Shown piece by piece: positions 1 to 8,873 of a DNA stretch of 64,000 bases. Origin of the DNA: Campylobacteraceae bacterium (lineage in GTDB: Bacteria; Campylobacterota; Campylobacteria; Campylobacterales; Campylobacteraceae); NCBI GenBank assembly GCA_900753405.1, contig CAADYZ010000015.1, positions 1 through 64,000 of the forward strand, read 5' to 3'. A program made the translations under genes and the position numbers. The notes under the pieces were generated by a model. The model did no database searches. It was given only the letters and a program-made list of their open reading frames with translations, and had not been told where the DNA came from. The stretch's first letter is position 1. Each line of letters begins with the position of its first letter.

Positions 1-144
1 AACCTTCTCCCTCCACCACCTCAACACACACCTCAACACCGCCTCCGCTAAAAAATGGCTGAGCCATTTTTTAAGCTGTGCCTAAGGCACAGCTTAGCGG
101 AGGCGGTGTTGAGGTGTGTGTTGAGGTGGTGGAGGGAGAAGGTT
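1..144. repeat. Giant perfect inverted repeat with two internal hairpins
   Basis: Positions 1-50 are the exact reverse complement of 95-144. The 44-nt centre is itself two hairpins: 51-71 (AAAAATGGC paired with GCCATTTTT) and 73-95 (AAGCTGTGCC paired with GGCACAGCTT, 3-nt loop). The single strand would fold into a 50-bp stem topped by two short arms, a T or Y shape. The repeat begins at the window edge, so the arms may continue upstream. The arm is pyrimidine/purine skewed and reads through as an open frame (55-285), which I do not believe is a gene. Function unknown; no family recognised. Confidence 0.9.
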
Positions 145-387
145 GGTATTCTATTCTTTTTCTGCCCTATTTTGCCAAAATCAAATTTGGTTTCAGCAAA
201 ATGGTTTGAGTTTGAAGCGGTTGGGAAGTTGGATAATTTTGCGTGCCAGTTTGTGCAGCTCTTGCGTTTTCTTAATCTACTTTAAAGTTTGATTTTATCC
301 TTGTTTGTGTGAGTTTTTTTGCGTGGTGGCTAGGTTTGGTTTTGCTTAATTCATAAAATTGCCAAAACCAAATTTGATTTTAACAAA
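145..387. other. Intergenic stretch with two family A repeats
   Basis: No credible gene. Two copies of the dispersed palindrome family A are visible, near 177-200 and 361-389. The second is a nearly complete palindrome directly downstream of the PHP phosphatase stop codon and may act as its terminator. Confidence 0.6.
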
Positions 388-1170
388 TTAGTCTAGCGGC
401 AAGTAAGCTTTGTCTCGTTTGGTGAAATATGCGAGTTTAGTAAAGCCAAATTGACGCATTTTGTCTAGGGCGATGTCGTAGTTTGCGCCGACTTGCTCGG
501 CGGCGTGGGCGTCACTTGAAATTGTGATGTCGATGTCGTTCTCGGCGAGGAGTTCTAGGACCTGGTCGCAAGGATAGAGTTCGTTGCACGGCTTTCGCAG
601 CCCCGCTAAGTTCAACTCAACTACCAAATTCGCGGCTTTGACTGCCTTGACGGCTGAGGCGGCGAGCAGGCGGATGTCTTTTGTTGGGCGGTGGTTGAAG
701 ATTTTAAGAAGGTCGATGTGTCCGATGATGTCGAATTTACCGCATTTTGCGCTAGCTTCGATCGCGGTGAAATACTCCTGCCAAAGCGAGTCGATCTCTT
801 TTGAGCGAAAACCGCCGATGAATTCTGGATTGTCAAAGCCCCAACCTCGCAAAAAATGCACCGAGCCGACTAAAAAATCCACCTTCGCATCCAACACTCG
901 CGCATCCATCAAACCTTCGATGAAATCCACTTCGTAACCAAGTTTTACCTCCATTTTGCCTTTGTAAAACTCTTGCAACTCCAAAATTTGCGCCTCGTAA
1001 AGCGGCATTTGCGCAAAACTCATTCTGTATTTTTGGTCAAAATCCATCGGCGCGTGGTCGCTAAACCCAAAAACCTTGCAACCCTGAGCAAATGCGGCTG
1101 CGGCGTAACTTTGCGGAGTGCCTGTTGCGTGGTTGCAAAGCGGAGTGTGGTTGTGGAGGTCGATAAGCAT
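388..1170 (-). CDS. Histidinol-phosphatase-type PHP hydrolase
   Basis: A 260-residue PHP-domain phosphoesterase of the HisK/HisJ type, expected to hydrolyse histidinol phosphate in histidine synthesis in the cytoplasm. The metal-binding set is visible: H6 and H8 in DLHNHT, D38-H39 in FSDHAP, E80, H105 in GSVHF, H151 in IIGHID, and D220/H222 in SSDAHA. Length fits the family of about 260-270 residues. It lies 25 bp downstream of the MscS gene on the same strand and may be cotranscribed. Other PHP substrates are possible, because the family annotation does not fix specificity. Confidence 0.85.
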   Translation of the reverse strand: MLIDLHNHTPLCNHATGTPQSYAAAAFAQGCKVFGFSDHAPMDFDQKYRMSFAQMPLYEAQILELQEFYKGKMEVKLGYEVDFIEGLMDARVLDAKVDFLVGSVHFLRGWGFDNPEFIGGFRSKEIDSLWQEYFTAIEASAKCGKFDIIGHIDLLKIFNHRPTKDIRLLAASAVKAVKAANLVVELNLAGLRKPCNELYPCDQVLELLAENDIDITISSDAHAAEQVGANYDIALDKMRQFGFTKLAYFTKRDKAYLPLD

Positions 1171-1195
1171 TCAACACCTTTCAAATTCGGTTTTG

Positions 1196-2746
1196 TCAGT
1201 AAAGCAGGTCTTTGCTGATGTCTGGGGTTTCGAGGCTGACTTGCCGCCTGTTTGCAAACTGCAAAGTTTGCGTTGGGTAGGCGATCTTAATGTCGTCTTC
1301 GAGGTTTAAAGCTTGGATGATCTCGCTGCTGATCGTGCTTCTAAGCGCCAAAGCAGAGTAGGAATTTGTCATAAACCAAACGCTCACGCACATTCCGTAA
1401 GCCTCAAAAAAGGTGAAAATTCGCGGCTCGACATTTGGGTTTTTGATGCTGTAACGGTCGCGAAGTTTGTTCATCTGTCTGCGGGCGATGTCGGTGTAGC
1501 CTTTTGAGTATTTACGGGCGATTTCTTTGATGATGTAGGCGGCTTTTTGGTGGTTTGAGTCAAAAGTCAGCATTATGTCGATGCCGTCCCAAACGGTCTT
1601 CATCCCCGAGTGCGTGTAATTGGCGATGAGTTCGGTAAAGATGTAGTTGTTTGGGATGAATATGATGCGTCCGCTGCGGCGATTTTGCTTGTACGAGGTG
1701 AGCGTGATGTCTTCGTAGATCGTGATCCTAAGAAGCGAGATGTCGATGATGTCGCCGACATAGTCGCTGTTTTGCCACCTCACGCGGACGCGGTCTCCGA
1801 CATTAAACGAGCCGCCAACGAAGATGACGCACCAGCCTAAAACGCTCATAAACATATCCTTCATTGCGATGGCAAGACCAGCTGAGGCAAAGCCCAAAAT
1901 GGTAATGAGGTAGCTGACATTTTCGATATAGCCAAAAAGCAGAATGAAAATGACGATCGTAAAGACGATGACATTTGTGAATTTGGCGATCGTGTAGATC
2001 CGCGTGTTGTCCGTAACAAACTTTTTTGCAAGAATTTTCATCACAAAACCGACTAAAAAGACGATCAAAATGCTCGTGAAGATGATCGCGCTTAGTTTTA
2101 GCTGGTCTTTGATCTGCATATTTGCGTTATTTAGCGCGTCTATGAGCTTTTTTTCTTGCAAAGCGTAACTTGTTTTAGCGACATCAAACGCCACGCCAAA
2201 CTGCCTAAGTTCGAGCTTCAACTCCTCGACTTTAAGGCGAGTTTGCAAGGAGTTGTCGAGTGTTGCGAGCTGTTCGGTTAGGATGACTTTGCGCTCAAAA
2301 GCTTTGATCGCTTGGTCGAGTTGCTCGCGGCGAGTCTTTAACTCTTCGCGTTTTTCGTTCGTCTCTCGGATGTAAGAAAAAGCGGAGAAAAGCACGAAAG
2401 GATTGGTGATTTTAGCGAGCGGTTCGACTTCACCAAAGGTCAAAAGCGAAGAAAAAGGCGTTTTTTCAAACTCTTTTAAAAGCTCCAACTGCTCTTGCAA
2501 ACTCTCGACTCGCGCGCGCAAAGTGACTGAGTCGGCGGCGGAAGTGAGGTTTTGTTTTGTGCGTTCAAGTTCGTTGAGGATTTTTTTATAAGTGTTGTAA
2601 TTTTCGTATCTCTCAACCCAAATGTTGTCTTTTAGCCTCGCGTCAATCGCGTTGATCTGACTTGTGAGACTTTTTTGCGAAACGGTGGTATTTTGCGAGG
2701 CAAAAAGCGTTGAGAAGAAGACGACTAAAACAACTAAAAATCTCAC
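1196..2746 (-). CDS. MscS-family mechanosensitive ion channel
   Basis: A 516-residue membrane protein with an N-terminal signal peptide (hydrophobic residues 3-16). A long charged, probably periplasmic coiled-coil region follows (about 20-210), then several membrane segments (about 215-310) and a cytoplasmic MscS domain. The pore helix and the following stretch (AMKDMFMSVLGW, then GGSFNVGDRVRV) are typical of MscS. It should release solutes on hypo-osmotic shock. It starts 2 bp after the aroB stop, so the two are surely one transcript; in C. jejuni I also recall aroB next to an MscS gene. Confidence 0.88.
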   Translation of the reverse strand: MRFLVVLVVFFSTLFASQNTTVSQKSLTSQINAIDARLKDNIWVERYENYNTYKKILNELERTKQNLTSAADSVTLRARVESLQEQLELLKEFEKTPFSSLLTFGEVEPLAKITNPFVLFSAFSYIRETNEKREELKTRREQLDQAIKAFERKVILTEQLATLDNSLQTRLKVEELKLELRQFGVAFDVAKTSYALQEKKLIDALNNANMQIKDQLKLSAIIFTSILIVFLVGFVMKILAKKFVTDNTRIYTIAKFTNVIVFTIVIFILLFGYIENVSYLITILGFASAGLAIAMKDMFMSVLGWCVIFVGGSFNVGDRVRVRWQNSDYVGDIIDISLLRITIYEDITLTSYKQNRRSGRIIFIPNNYIFTELIANYTHSGMKTVWDGIDIMLTFDSNHQKAAYIIKEIARKYSKGYTDIARRQMNKLRDRYSIKNPNVEPRIFTFFEAYGMCVSVWFMTNSYSALALRSTISSEIIQALNLEDDIKIAYPTQTLQFANRRQVSLETPDISKDLLY

Positions 2747-2748
2747 CT

Positions 2749-3873
2749 TTACTCCTTTAAAGCGGTGTTTAAAACCGCCAAAACTTCATCTTTTTTCACG
2801 CTGGTTTTGACGCCAAACGGAGCAAAGTCCGCGCCTTCTTGCGTGGCGAGGATAAATTTGATTTCGCCGTTTTCGTTTTTTTTGTCAAGCAAAAAGCTCT
2901 CGTAAAGCTCTTCGGCGGTTATGTTTTTTAACACGCTTTTAAGCGAAACTGGCAGTGAAAACGCCTCCAAAATGCGGCGAATTCGCGTGGCTAACTCGCG
3001 GCTTAAAAGCCCCAGTCTCACTGCGAGGTCGTTGGCAAGGACGATGCCGACACTAACTGCTTCGCCGTGCAAAAGTGTGCCGTAACCTGCTAGTTTTTCT
3101 ATCCCGTGAGCGAAGGTGTGTCCGTAGTTTAACGCCGCTCTCACTCCGCTTTCGGTCTCGTCTTGGCTGACGACTTTGGCTTTGATCTGCACGCTTTTTT
3201 GGACGACTTTTTCGACAAAGTTGATCGCGTTTGAGTCGTTGGCGGCAAGTTTTTGCACCAAAAATTCGCTGAGATCCTCGCCGTTTGAAGCGGCAAATTT
3301 TTCAAAATCAGCAAAAAATTCTCGCTCGAAAATCACCGCCATCTTCACCGCCTCCGCAACTCCTGCGCTAAATTCGCGGCTGTTTAGAGTCGCTAAAAAT
3401 CTACTGTCACACCAAACTGCCTTTGGCTGCCAAAATGCGCCGAGAAGGTTTTTGCCAAATTTGTTGTTAAAGCCAGTTTTTCCGCCCACACTCGCATCCA
3501 CTTGTGCTAAAAGCGTGGTTGCAACGCTGACAAAGTTGATTCCTCGTTGGTAGATGGCGGCGGCAAAGCCAGTAAGATCGCTCACAACGCCGCCGCCAAG
3601 CGCGATGAGCGTTGAGTGGCGGTCGAATTTGGCTTCAAAAAGCGCGTTGGTGATCTGCTCGATGCTTTGGTAAGTTTTGTTCGCTTCGCCGTCAGGCAAA
3701 ATGACACTGATGAGCTTTTTGGCGTGGATCTTGCTTTTGAGTTTTTCTAAATAAAGCGGCGCGACAATGTCATTCGTCACCACGCAAACATTCGAGTCAA
3801 ACTCCAAGTGCCCTACTTTGCCGACATTTACAAAATAATCCCTCACGCCGTCAAGGTTGATTTTAATCTGCAT
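2749..3873 (-). CDS. aroB: 3-dehydroquinate synthase
   Basis: Converts DAHP to 3-dehydroquinate, second step of the shikimate pathway, using NAD and a divalent metal. The NAD-binding glycine stretch (LGGGVVSDLTGFAAA), the active-site run VATTLLAQVDASVGGKTG and the metal-ligand motif ALNYGHTFAHGIE are all present. The 374 residues are slightly longer than usual (about 350-360). It is the first gene of a three-gene minus-strand run with MscS and the PHP phosphatase, 29 bp downstream of lptB. A half copy of repeat family A lies just upstream at about 3882-3900. Confidence 0.95.
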   Translation of the reverse strand: MQIKINLDGVRDYFVNVGKVGHLEFDSNVCVVTNDIVAPLYLEKLKSKIHAKKLISVILPDGEANKTYQSIEQITNALFEAKFDRHSTLIALGGGVVSDLTGFAAAIYQRGINFVSVATTLLAQVDASVGGKTGFNNKFGKNLLGAFWQPKAVWCDSRFLATLNSREFSAGVAEAVKMAVIFEREFFADFEKFAASNGEDLSEFLVQKLAANDSNAINFVEKVVQKSVQIKAKVVSQDETESGVRAALNYGHTFAHGIEKLAGYGTLLHGEAVSVGIVLANDLAVRLGLLSRELATRIRRILEAFSLPVSLKSVLKNITAEELYESFLLDKKNENGEIKFILATQEGADFAPFGVKTSVKKDEVLAVLNTALKE

Positions 3874-3902
3874 TTTTCCTCTTTCAAATTCGGTTTTTAC
3901 AA

Positions 3903-4625
3903 CTATAAAACAAACTCTTCACCTAAGTAATGCTCTCTTACAAGCGCGTTATTGCCAACCTCTTTTGCGCTGCCGCTTGCAAGCAGGTTGCCGCTTTTGA
4001 TGACATATGCGCGGTCGCAGATGGCGAGTGTTTCGCGAACATTATGGTCGGTGATCAGCACGCCGATGCCGATGTTTTTGAGTTGCGTCACAAGGCGTTG
4101 GATGTCGCTAACTGCGATCGGATCAACCCCTGCAAAAGGCTCGTCTAAAAGCAGAAATTTTGGCTTGCTGACCAAACTCCGCGCGATCTCACACCTCCGC
4201 CTCTCGCCACCGCTTAAACTCACACCCTTTCGCGCGCGGATGCCGTCTATGTGCAAAAGCGAGAGCATCTCCTCGACCTTTTCTTGCGCCACCGCCTTAT
4301 CTTTGTAGAAAATTTGCGCTGCTAATGCGAGGTTGTCTTCAACGCTTAGGTCTTTAAAAACGCTGCTTTCTTGCGGAAGGTAGCCGATGCCTCTTCGTGC
4401 GCGGTTGTGAAGCGGGAGGTTGGTGATCTCCTCTTCGTCTAAAAAAACGCTGCCGCCACTTGCGTCGATCAACCCGCAGATCATATAAAACGAGGTGGTT
4501 TTTCCAGCTCCGTTTGGTCCTAAAAGCCCGACAATCTCGCCGCTTTTGACTTCTAAGCTAACTGAGTGTATAATCGTGGTTTTTTTGATGACTTTTTGTA
4601 AATTTTGCGCTTTTAAAATATGCAT
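3903..4625 (-). CDS. lptB: LPS export ABC transporter ATPase
   Basis: A 240-residue cytoplasmic ATPase that powers LptF/G extraction of lipopolysaccharide or lipooligosaccharide from the inner membrane. Walker A is GPNGAGKTT (about 35-43), the signature is LSGGERRR, Walker B is FLLLDEPFAGVDP and the switch histidine lies in LITDHNVRE. The full family signature distinguishes LptB from LivF-like relatives. A partner permease, lptF, lies elsewhere in this window (38253-39347). It is divergent from the asparaginase gene with an 87-bp gap that must contain both promoters. Confidence 0.93.
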   Translation of the reverse strand: MHILKAQNLQKVIKKTTIIHSVSLEVKSGEIVGLLGPNGAGKTTSFYMICGLIDASGGSVFLDEEEITNLPLHNRARRGIGYLPQESSVFKDLSVEDNLALAAQIFYKDKAVAQEKVEEMLSLLHIDGIRARKGVSLSGGERRRCEIARSLVSKPKFLLLDEPFAGVDPIAVSDIQRLVTQLKNIGIGVLITDHNVRETLAICDRAYVIKSGNLLASGSAKEVGNNALVREHYLGEEFVL

Positions 4626-4712
4626 TCATCGCCTTTTGCGTGCTGTAAAAAAGCGAAATTTTACCAAATTTGCCTTAAAATGAGGCAAATTTTTACACAC
4701 AAAGGAGAGAAA

Positions 4713-5699
4713 GTGAAAAAACTTCCCACAATAGTAGTCCTTGCCACTGGCGGGACGATCGCAGGGCAAAAAGACGGCAAGACTTATCGCGCTGGTGCGG
4801 TGAAGATCAGCGAATTTTTGAGCGTTTTTGAGTGGTTAGAGGGGATCGCGCAGGTGAGGACCGAGCAGTTTTGTCAGATCGGCTCGCAGGATATGACGAG
4901 TAAGATCTTACTTTCGTTGTGTAGGCGCGTGCAGGAGCTGGTGGAGGACGAGAGTGTGGATGGTGTTGTTGTTACGCACGGGACTGACACACTTGAAGAG
5001 AGCGCGTTTTTGCTAAACCTTTGCGTGGCGAGCAAAAAGCCTGTTGTGCTGACTGGGGCGATGAAAAGCAGCGACTCGCTTGGCAGTGACGGCGCGGCAA
5101 ACCTCTTTGACGCGGTGTGTGTCGCGGCGAACAAAGAGGCGTGGGGAAAGGGCGTGCTGGTGGTGATGTCAAGTTTGATTCACGCTGCAAGGGAGGTTAG
5201 CAAAACGCACACGACAAGCCTTTGCGCCTTTGCTTCGCCAAATTCGGGGGCGATCGGCAGTGCGTTTCGCCGCAAAGTTCGCTTCTACCTCGCTCCGCTT
5301 CGCAGGCACACGACTTCGAGCGAATTTGCGCCGTTAAGGGCGGCGGAGTTGCCGCGTGTGGATGTGCTTTACAGCGGAGTGGATGGTGTTAGCAAAGAGC
5401 TGCTTGACGCCTCTCTTCGTGGGACAAAAGCGGTCGTTGCGTGCGGGGTTGGGAACGGGAATTTTTCTCAAAGCGTACTAGAAGCGTTGAAGCAGGCGGC
5501 ACAAAACGGCGTGGCGGTCGTGAGGGTGAGTAGGACTTTGCGAGGGGAGATTAGTGCGTCTGGCGAGGTGAATGACGCAGAATGCGGCTTCTTGCGAGGG
5601 GATAATCTCAACGCGCAAAAGGCGAGAATTTTGCTTCAAGTTGCGCTTGCAAGTGGGCTGAAAAATGAGGATTTGGCGAGGGTTTTTGAAGAATATTAA
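4713..5699 (+). CDS. ansA: L-asparaginase (type II-like)
   Basis: Hydrolyses asparagine to aspartate and ammonia. Both threonine motifs are present: VLATGGTIAG near the start and VVTHGTDTLEES, plus the lysine motif TGAMKSSDSLGSDG. I chose the GTG at 4713 because AAAGGAGAG stands 5-12 bp upstream and the protein then begins KKLPTIVVLATGG like family members (328 residues). The frame stays open back to 4620 but that extension overlaps lptB. No obvious signal peptide is seen with this start, so a cytoplasmic location is likely. In Campylobacter and Helicobacter, asparaginases feed amino acid catabolism. Confidence 0.88.
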   Translation: MKKLPTIVVLATGGTIAGQKDGKTYRAGAVKISEFLSVFEWLEGIAQVRTEQFCQIGSQDMTSKILLSLCRRVQELVEDESVDGVVVTHGTDTLEESAFLLNLCVASKKPVVLTGAMKSSDSLGSDGAANLFDAVCVAANKEAWGKGVLVVMSSLIHAAREVSKTHTTSLCAFASPNSGAIGSAFRRKVRFYLAPLRRHTTSSEFAPLRAAELPRVDVLYSGVDGVSKELLDASLRGTKAVVACGVGNGNFSQSVLEALKQAAQNGVAVVRVSRTLRGEISASGEVNDAECGFLRGDNLNAQKARILLQVALASGLKNEDLARVFEEY

Positions 5700-5906
5700 C
5701 CTTCGCGGCTAAGTGGAGCGGCGGTTTGCGGCTTGCATTAAGGCGATTTTGGGGTTGGCGGGTGCTGGACTTCGCAAATTCCAAATTGGCGGTTGTTTGG
5801 CTTGGTATTTGCTAGATTTAAATCTTTAAATGTAGCGAATTTTGACTTTGACATTTTTGCTTGGCAGTTGTTGAGGTTGAAACTTTGCTTTTAGCGAATG
5901 TATTAC

Positions 5907-6036
5907 TTGAAATTTTAACTTTCTGGTTTTGGATTTAAGCCTAAAATGAGGATTTAAATTGTAAAAAAATGTTTTCACCTACACTTTTACACTAGTAAAA
6001 GTGCCCAAATTTCCAAAGCGACGCTTTGAAAATTTC
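5907..6036 (+). repeat. Family B twin-hairpin element, copy 1
   Basis: Shares with other copies the order: TTGAAATTTTRACTTTCT, a degenerate spacer, TTCACCTACAC, a first hairpin (5982-6003, CACTTTTAC with GTAAAAGTG), a CCAAAT/CCTAAAT joint, and a second hairpin (6014-6028, CAAAGCG with CGCTTTG). Inverted relative to the copy at 6319-6436. Confidence 0.8.
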
Positions 6037-6105
6037 ATTAATAACTTAAAGCAACCAAAATCTTAAAATTGCAAAAATCAAATTTGATTTAACAAAATAC
6101 CTAAA

Positions 6106-6240
6106 AATTTAGATTAATCGTAAAAAACTACCAATTTTTTACGCAACCTTGAAAGCGTTGTCGGGGGATTGGGGGGGGATAAAAAGGTGGATTTACGGGA
6201 GCGACTTCGCAATTCAAGCCCCGCAAGTCCGCCTTTGACA
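6106..6240 (-). repeat. Family C multi-hairpin element, copy 1
   Basis: Reverse-oriented relative of the elements at 34078 and 34484. It shares the stem CGTAAAAAA with TTTTTTACG (6119-6143), the run GCAACCTTGAAAGCGTTGTC followed by GGGGGATTGGGG, and the outer stem around GGCGGACTTGCGGGG. A G8 tract lies at 6171-6178. Confidence 0.75.
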
Positions 6241-6318
6241 TTATTTAACCTCGTAAAGCCTCCAAAAATTTAAAACTGGAAAAATCAAATTTGGTTTTAA
6301 CATTTTAGGCTTTTGGTT

Positions 6319-6436
6319 TTGCAAGTGACGGTAGCAAATTTTCAAAGCGTTGCTTTGAAAATTTAGGCACTTTTGCTAACCGCAAAAGTGTAGGTAAAGC
6401 ATTGCTTTTACAATCGCCATTCAGGTTTTACGATTA
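6319..6436 (-). repeat. Family B twin-hairpin element, copy 2
   Basis: Inverted copy of the 5907-6036 element: CAAAGCGTTGCTTTG hairpin, then TTTAGGCACTTTTG with its partner CAAAAGTG, then TGTAGGTAAAGCATTGC. The two copies flank a family C element, giving an overall inverted-repeat arrangement of about 530 bp. Confidence 0.8.
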
Positions 6437-6708
6437 CTAGTTAAGATTTACAAGTCGATATTTTACTAATTTACAGACGGCAAAAATTAAATTTGATTTT
6501 GACAAATTCGCAGAGTTTTAAATTTGGTTTTGGCAATTCGTAAAACTACTAAAACAGAATTTGAGGTTTGGCGAGTTTGGAACTAGTGACTAAAATTATC
6601 AAGCTGCTGGAATTGGTGGTCACCAAATTAGCGAGTTGCTAAAATCGCCAAACCAAATTTGGCTTGGCATTTGGCGACTCGCACCTCGCCAAAGCCAAAC
6701 CAGCGCGC

Positions 6709-8520
6709 CTACTCACCTTTTGACTTCGCCATTCTCTTGCGTTGCGTTGGGTCAAGGTAGCGTTTGCGGACGCGAATGTTGATCGGCGTTACCTCAACCA
6801 ACTCGTCCTCTTCGATCCACTCTAACGCCCTTTCGAGGTTGAGTTTGCGCGGCGGGACGAGTTTGATCGCGTCGTCTGAGCCGCTAGCGCGGACATTGGT
6901 TAGGTTTTTGCCTTTGATCGGATTGACATCAAGGTCGTTTGGTCGGCTGTGCTCGCCGATGATCATCCCGACATAAACCTTAGCTTGCGGTTCGACAAAA
7001 AGCACGCCGCGGTCTTGCAAATTCCAAAGCGAATATGCAAGTGCAACGCCGTTTTCCATACTGATCAACGCGCCGTTTGCCCTTCGCTCAACCGAGCCGA
7101 TCAGCGGTCGAAACTCCAAAAAGCTGTGGTTCATCACCCCTTCGCCTTTGGTGTCAGTCAAAAACTGCGAGCGAAAGCCGATCAGCCCGCGCGCTGGGAT
7201 CTCAAACTCCAATCGCGTCTGCCCGTCCCCCGTTGGACTCATCGTCTTCATCTCCGCCTTGCGTTTGCCGAGCTTTTCGATGACAACGCCTGTGCTTTCA
7301 TCTGGCGTGTCGATGACAAGAGTTTCAAACGGCTCGCATTTCACGCCGTTAATCTCCCTTACAACAACCTCAGGTCGCCCCAAACAAAACTCAAAACCCT
7401 CGCGGCGCATATTTTCCGCTAAAATCGTGATCTGCAACTCACCGCGTCCGCTTACTTTAAACTTGCCTTCGCCCTCGTTTTCAACGCGCATTGCGATGTT
7501 AGTCTTCATCTCGTTTGCAAGTCTCTCGGCGATCTTGTTGCTAGTTACGCTTTTGCCCTCAGTGCCTGCAAGCGGGCTGTCATTGACGCTGAAAACCACG
7601 CTCAAAGTCGGCTCTTCGATGTGGAGTGCTTCAAGCGGATTTGGGTTAGCTGGATCAACAACGCTGTCGCCAACATCAAGCGCCTCAAAACCTGCGATCG
7701 CTACGATGTCGCCGCATTTTGCGGTTTCGATGTCAAGCCGCTCTAAGCCCATAAACCCGACAAGTTTGCTAATTCGTCCATTGACGCGCGTACCGTCACT
7801 TTTCATCATCAACACGCTCTGGTTTTTACTCACCTCGCCATTAAAGATGCGTGCAATGCCGATTTTACCAACATAATTGTCGTAATCAAGCGTGAAAACT
7901 TGCAGTTGAAGCGGATTTGCCACATCCCCGCTTGGAGCTGGGACATTTTTGATGATCGCTTCAAAAAGCGGCTGCATATCTTTATTTTCATCTTCGAGAT
8001 TGTTTTTAGCGTAACCATTTTTAGCCGCTGCGTAGATAATCGGAAATTCGAGTTGCTCGTCCGTTGCGTCAAGTGCGACAAAAAGGTCGAAAATCTCGTT
8101 GATCACGCGGTCTGGGTCGCCCGCTGGCTTGTCGATTTTATTCACCACCACAATCGGTCGCAAACCGCGCGCAAGTGCCTTTTTAACGACAAATTTAGTC
8201 TGCGGCATCACCCCTTCTTGAGCATCCACAAGAAGCAAAACGCCATCGACCATTTTCAAAACCCGCTCAACCTCACCACCAAAATCGGCGTGTCCGGGAG
8301 TGTCGATGATGTTGATTTTGTAGTCTTTATAGGAAATTGCGGTATTTTTCGAGAGAATGGTAATGCCGCGTTCGCGTTCGATGTCGTTGCTGTCCATTAC
8401 GCGCTCGCCGACTGACTGGTGAGTGCTAAAAGTCCCGCTCTGCTTTAAAAGTTCATCAACAAGTGTGGTTTTACCGTGATCGACATGGGCGATGACGGCG
8501 ATGTTGCGGATCTGTTGCAT
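6709..8520 (-). CDS. typA: Ribosome-associated translational GTPase TypA/BipA
   Basis: A 603-residue GTPase of the elongation-factor superfamily that binds ribosomes and supports growth under stress and 50S assembly. G1 is [10 protein letters not shown] (about 10-19), G3 [14 protein letters not shown]4 NKIDKP. Domain II, an EF-G-like domain and the TypA-specific C-terminal region (ending [17 protein letters not shown]) follow. Length and termini match the family exactly. It is a single-gene unit: the repeat mosaic lies downstream and a family A palindrome (about 8597-8625) separates it from the next upstream gene. Confidence 0.96.
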   Translation of the reverse strand: MQQIRNIAVIAHVDHGKTTLVDELLKQSGTFSTHQSVGERVMDSNDIERERGITILSKNTAISYKDYKINIIDTPGHADFGGEVERVLKMVDGVLLLVDAQEGVMPQTKFVVKKALARGLRPIVVVNKIDKPAGDPDRVINEIFDLFVALDATDEQLEFPIIYAAAKNGYAKNNLEDENKDMQPLFEAIIKNVPAPSGDVANPLQLQVFTLDYDNYVGKIGIARIFNGEVSKNQSVLMMKSDGTRVNGRISKLVGFMGLERLDIETAKCGDIVAIAGFEALDVGDSVVDPANPNPLEALHIEEPTLSVVFSVNDSPLAGTEGKSVTSNKIAERLANEMKTNIAMRVENEGEGKFKVSGRGELQITILAENMRREGFEFCLGRPEVVVREINGVKCEPFETLVIDTPDESTGVVIEKLGKRKAEMKTMSPTGDGQTRLEFEIPARGLIGFRSQFLTDTKGEGVMNHSFLEFRPLIGSVERRANGALISMENGVALAYSLWNLQDRGVLFVEPQAKVYVGMIIGEHSRPNDLDVNPIKGKNLTNVRASGSDDAIKLVPPRKLNLERALEWIEEDELVEVTPINIRVRKRYLDPTQRKRMAKSKGE

Positions 8521-8636
8521 TGGCTGCCTTTAAGTTAGTTTAAAGTCGCCGATTTTAGCAAAAAAAATTAAAAGTTTCGTTAAATTGCAAAATTGCTAAA
8601 ACCAAATTTGATTTTAGCAATTTTCAAAATTAGCTT

Positions 8637-8870
8637 TCAGCCTAACAAATGCCCCGCTGACGCCATCAAAAGCGTGAGGACGAGGATGTAGCAAAAAAGT
8701 GCGGCGAGGTTGATGCCGATTTTTGCTAACAGGCTAAAATTTCGCCTTGCCACCCACGCCCACAAAATGCGGTTTGAGAGGATGACAAAGAGAAAAATAA
8801 AGCCAAATGTGACAAAAAAGCTCATTTGCGAGATACCAAAAAGCTTCGCAACTCCCTCTTGCAACCACAT
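8637..8870 (-). CDS. Small two-helix membrane protein, unknown
   Basis: A 77-residue protein with two hydrophobic segments (about 17-41 and 50-72) separated by a short basic loop (VARRNFSLLAK). The start codon lies 3 bp after the cysK stop, so it is translated from the cysK transcript. I do not recognise a family. The tight coupling suggests a real gene, but nothing links it to cysteine metabolism beyond position. Confidence 0.65.
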   Translation of the reverse strand: MWLQEGVAKLFGISQMSFFVTFGFIFLFVILSNRILWAWVARRNFSLLAKIGINLAALFCYILVLTLLMASAGHLLG

Positions 8871-8873
8871 TTT

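Larger units (their letters stand above)
5700..6708. other. Gene-free 1-kb repeat mosaic
   Basis: No plausible coding frame. It contains two family B twin-hairpin elements in inverted orientation (5907-6036 and 6319-6436), one family C element between them (6106-6240), and at least five family A palindromes (about 6066, 6283, 6485, 6517, 6655). Similar mosaics occur at 27367-28130 and 33973-34734. Confidence 0.8.

Noticed and set aside
55..285. 76-codon open frame across the giant inverted repeat
   Set aside because: It begins in the hairpin loop, follows the palindrome arm, and has no ribosome site or protein-like composition.
4620..4712. Longer N terminus for the asparaginase
   Set aside because: It would overlap lptB, lacks a ribosome site, and is not similar to asparaginase N termini.
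6171..6178. G8 tract as a contingency locus
   Set aside because: Poly-G tracts are the usual phase switches in Campylobacter, but this one is in a non-coding repeat and no frame or promoter is nearby.
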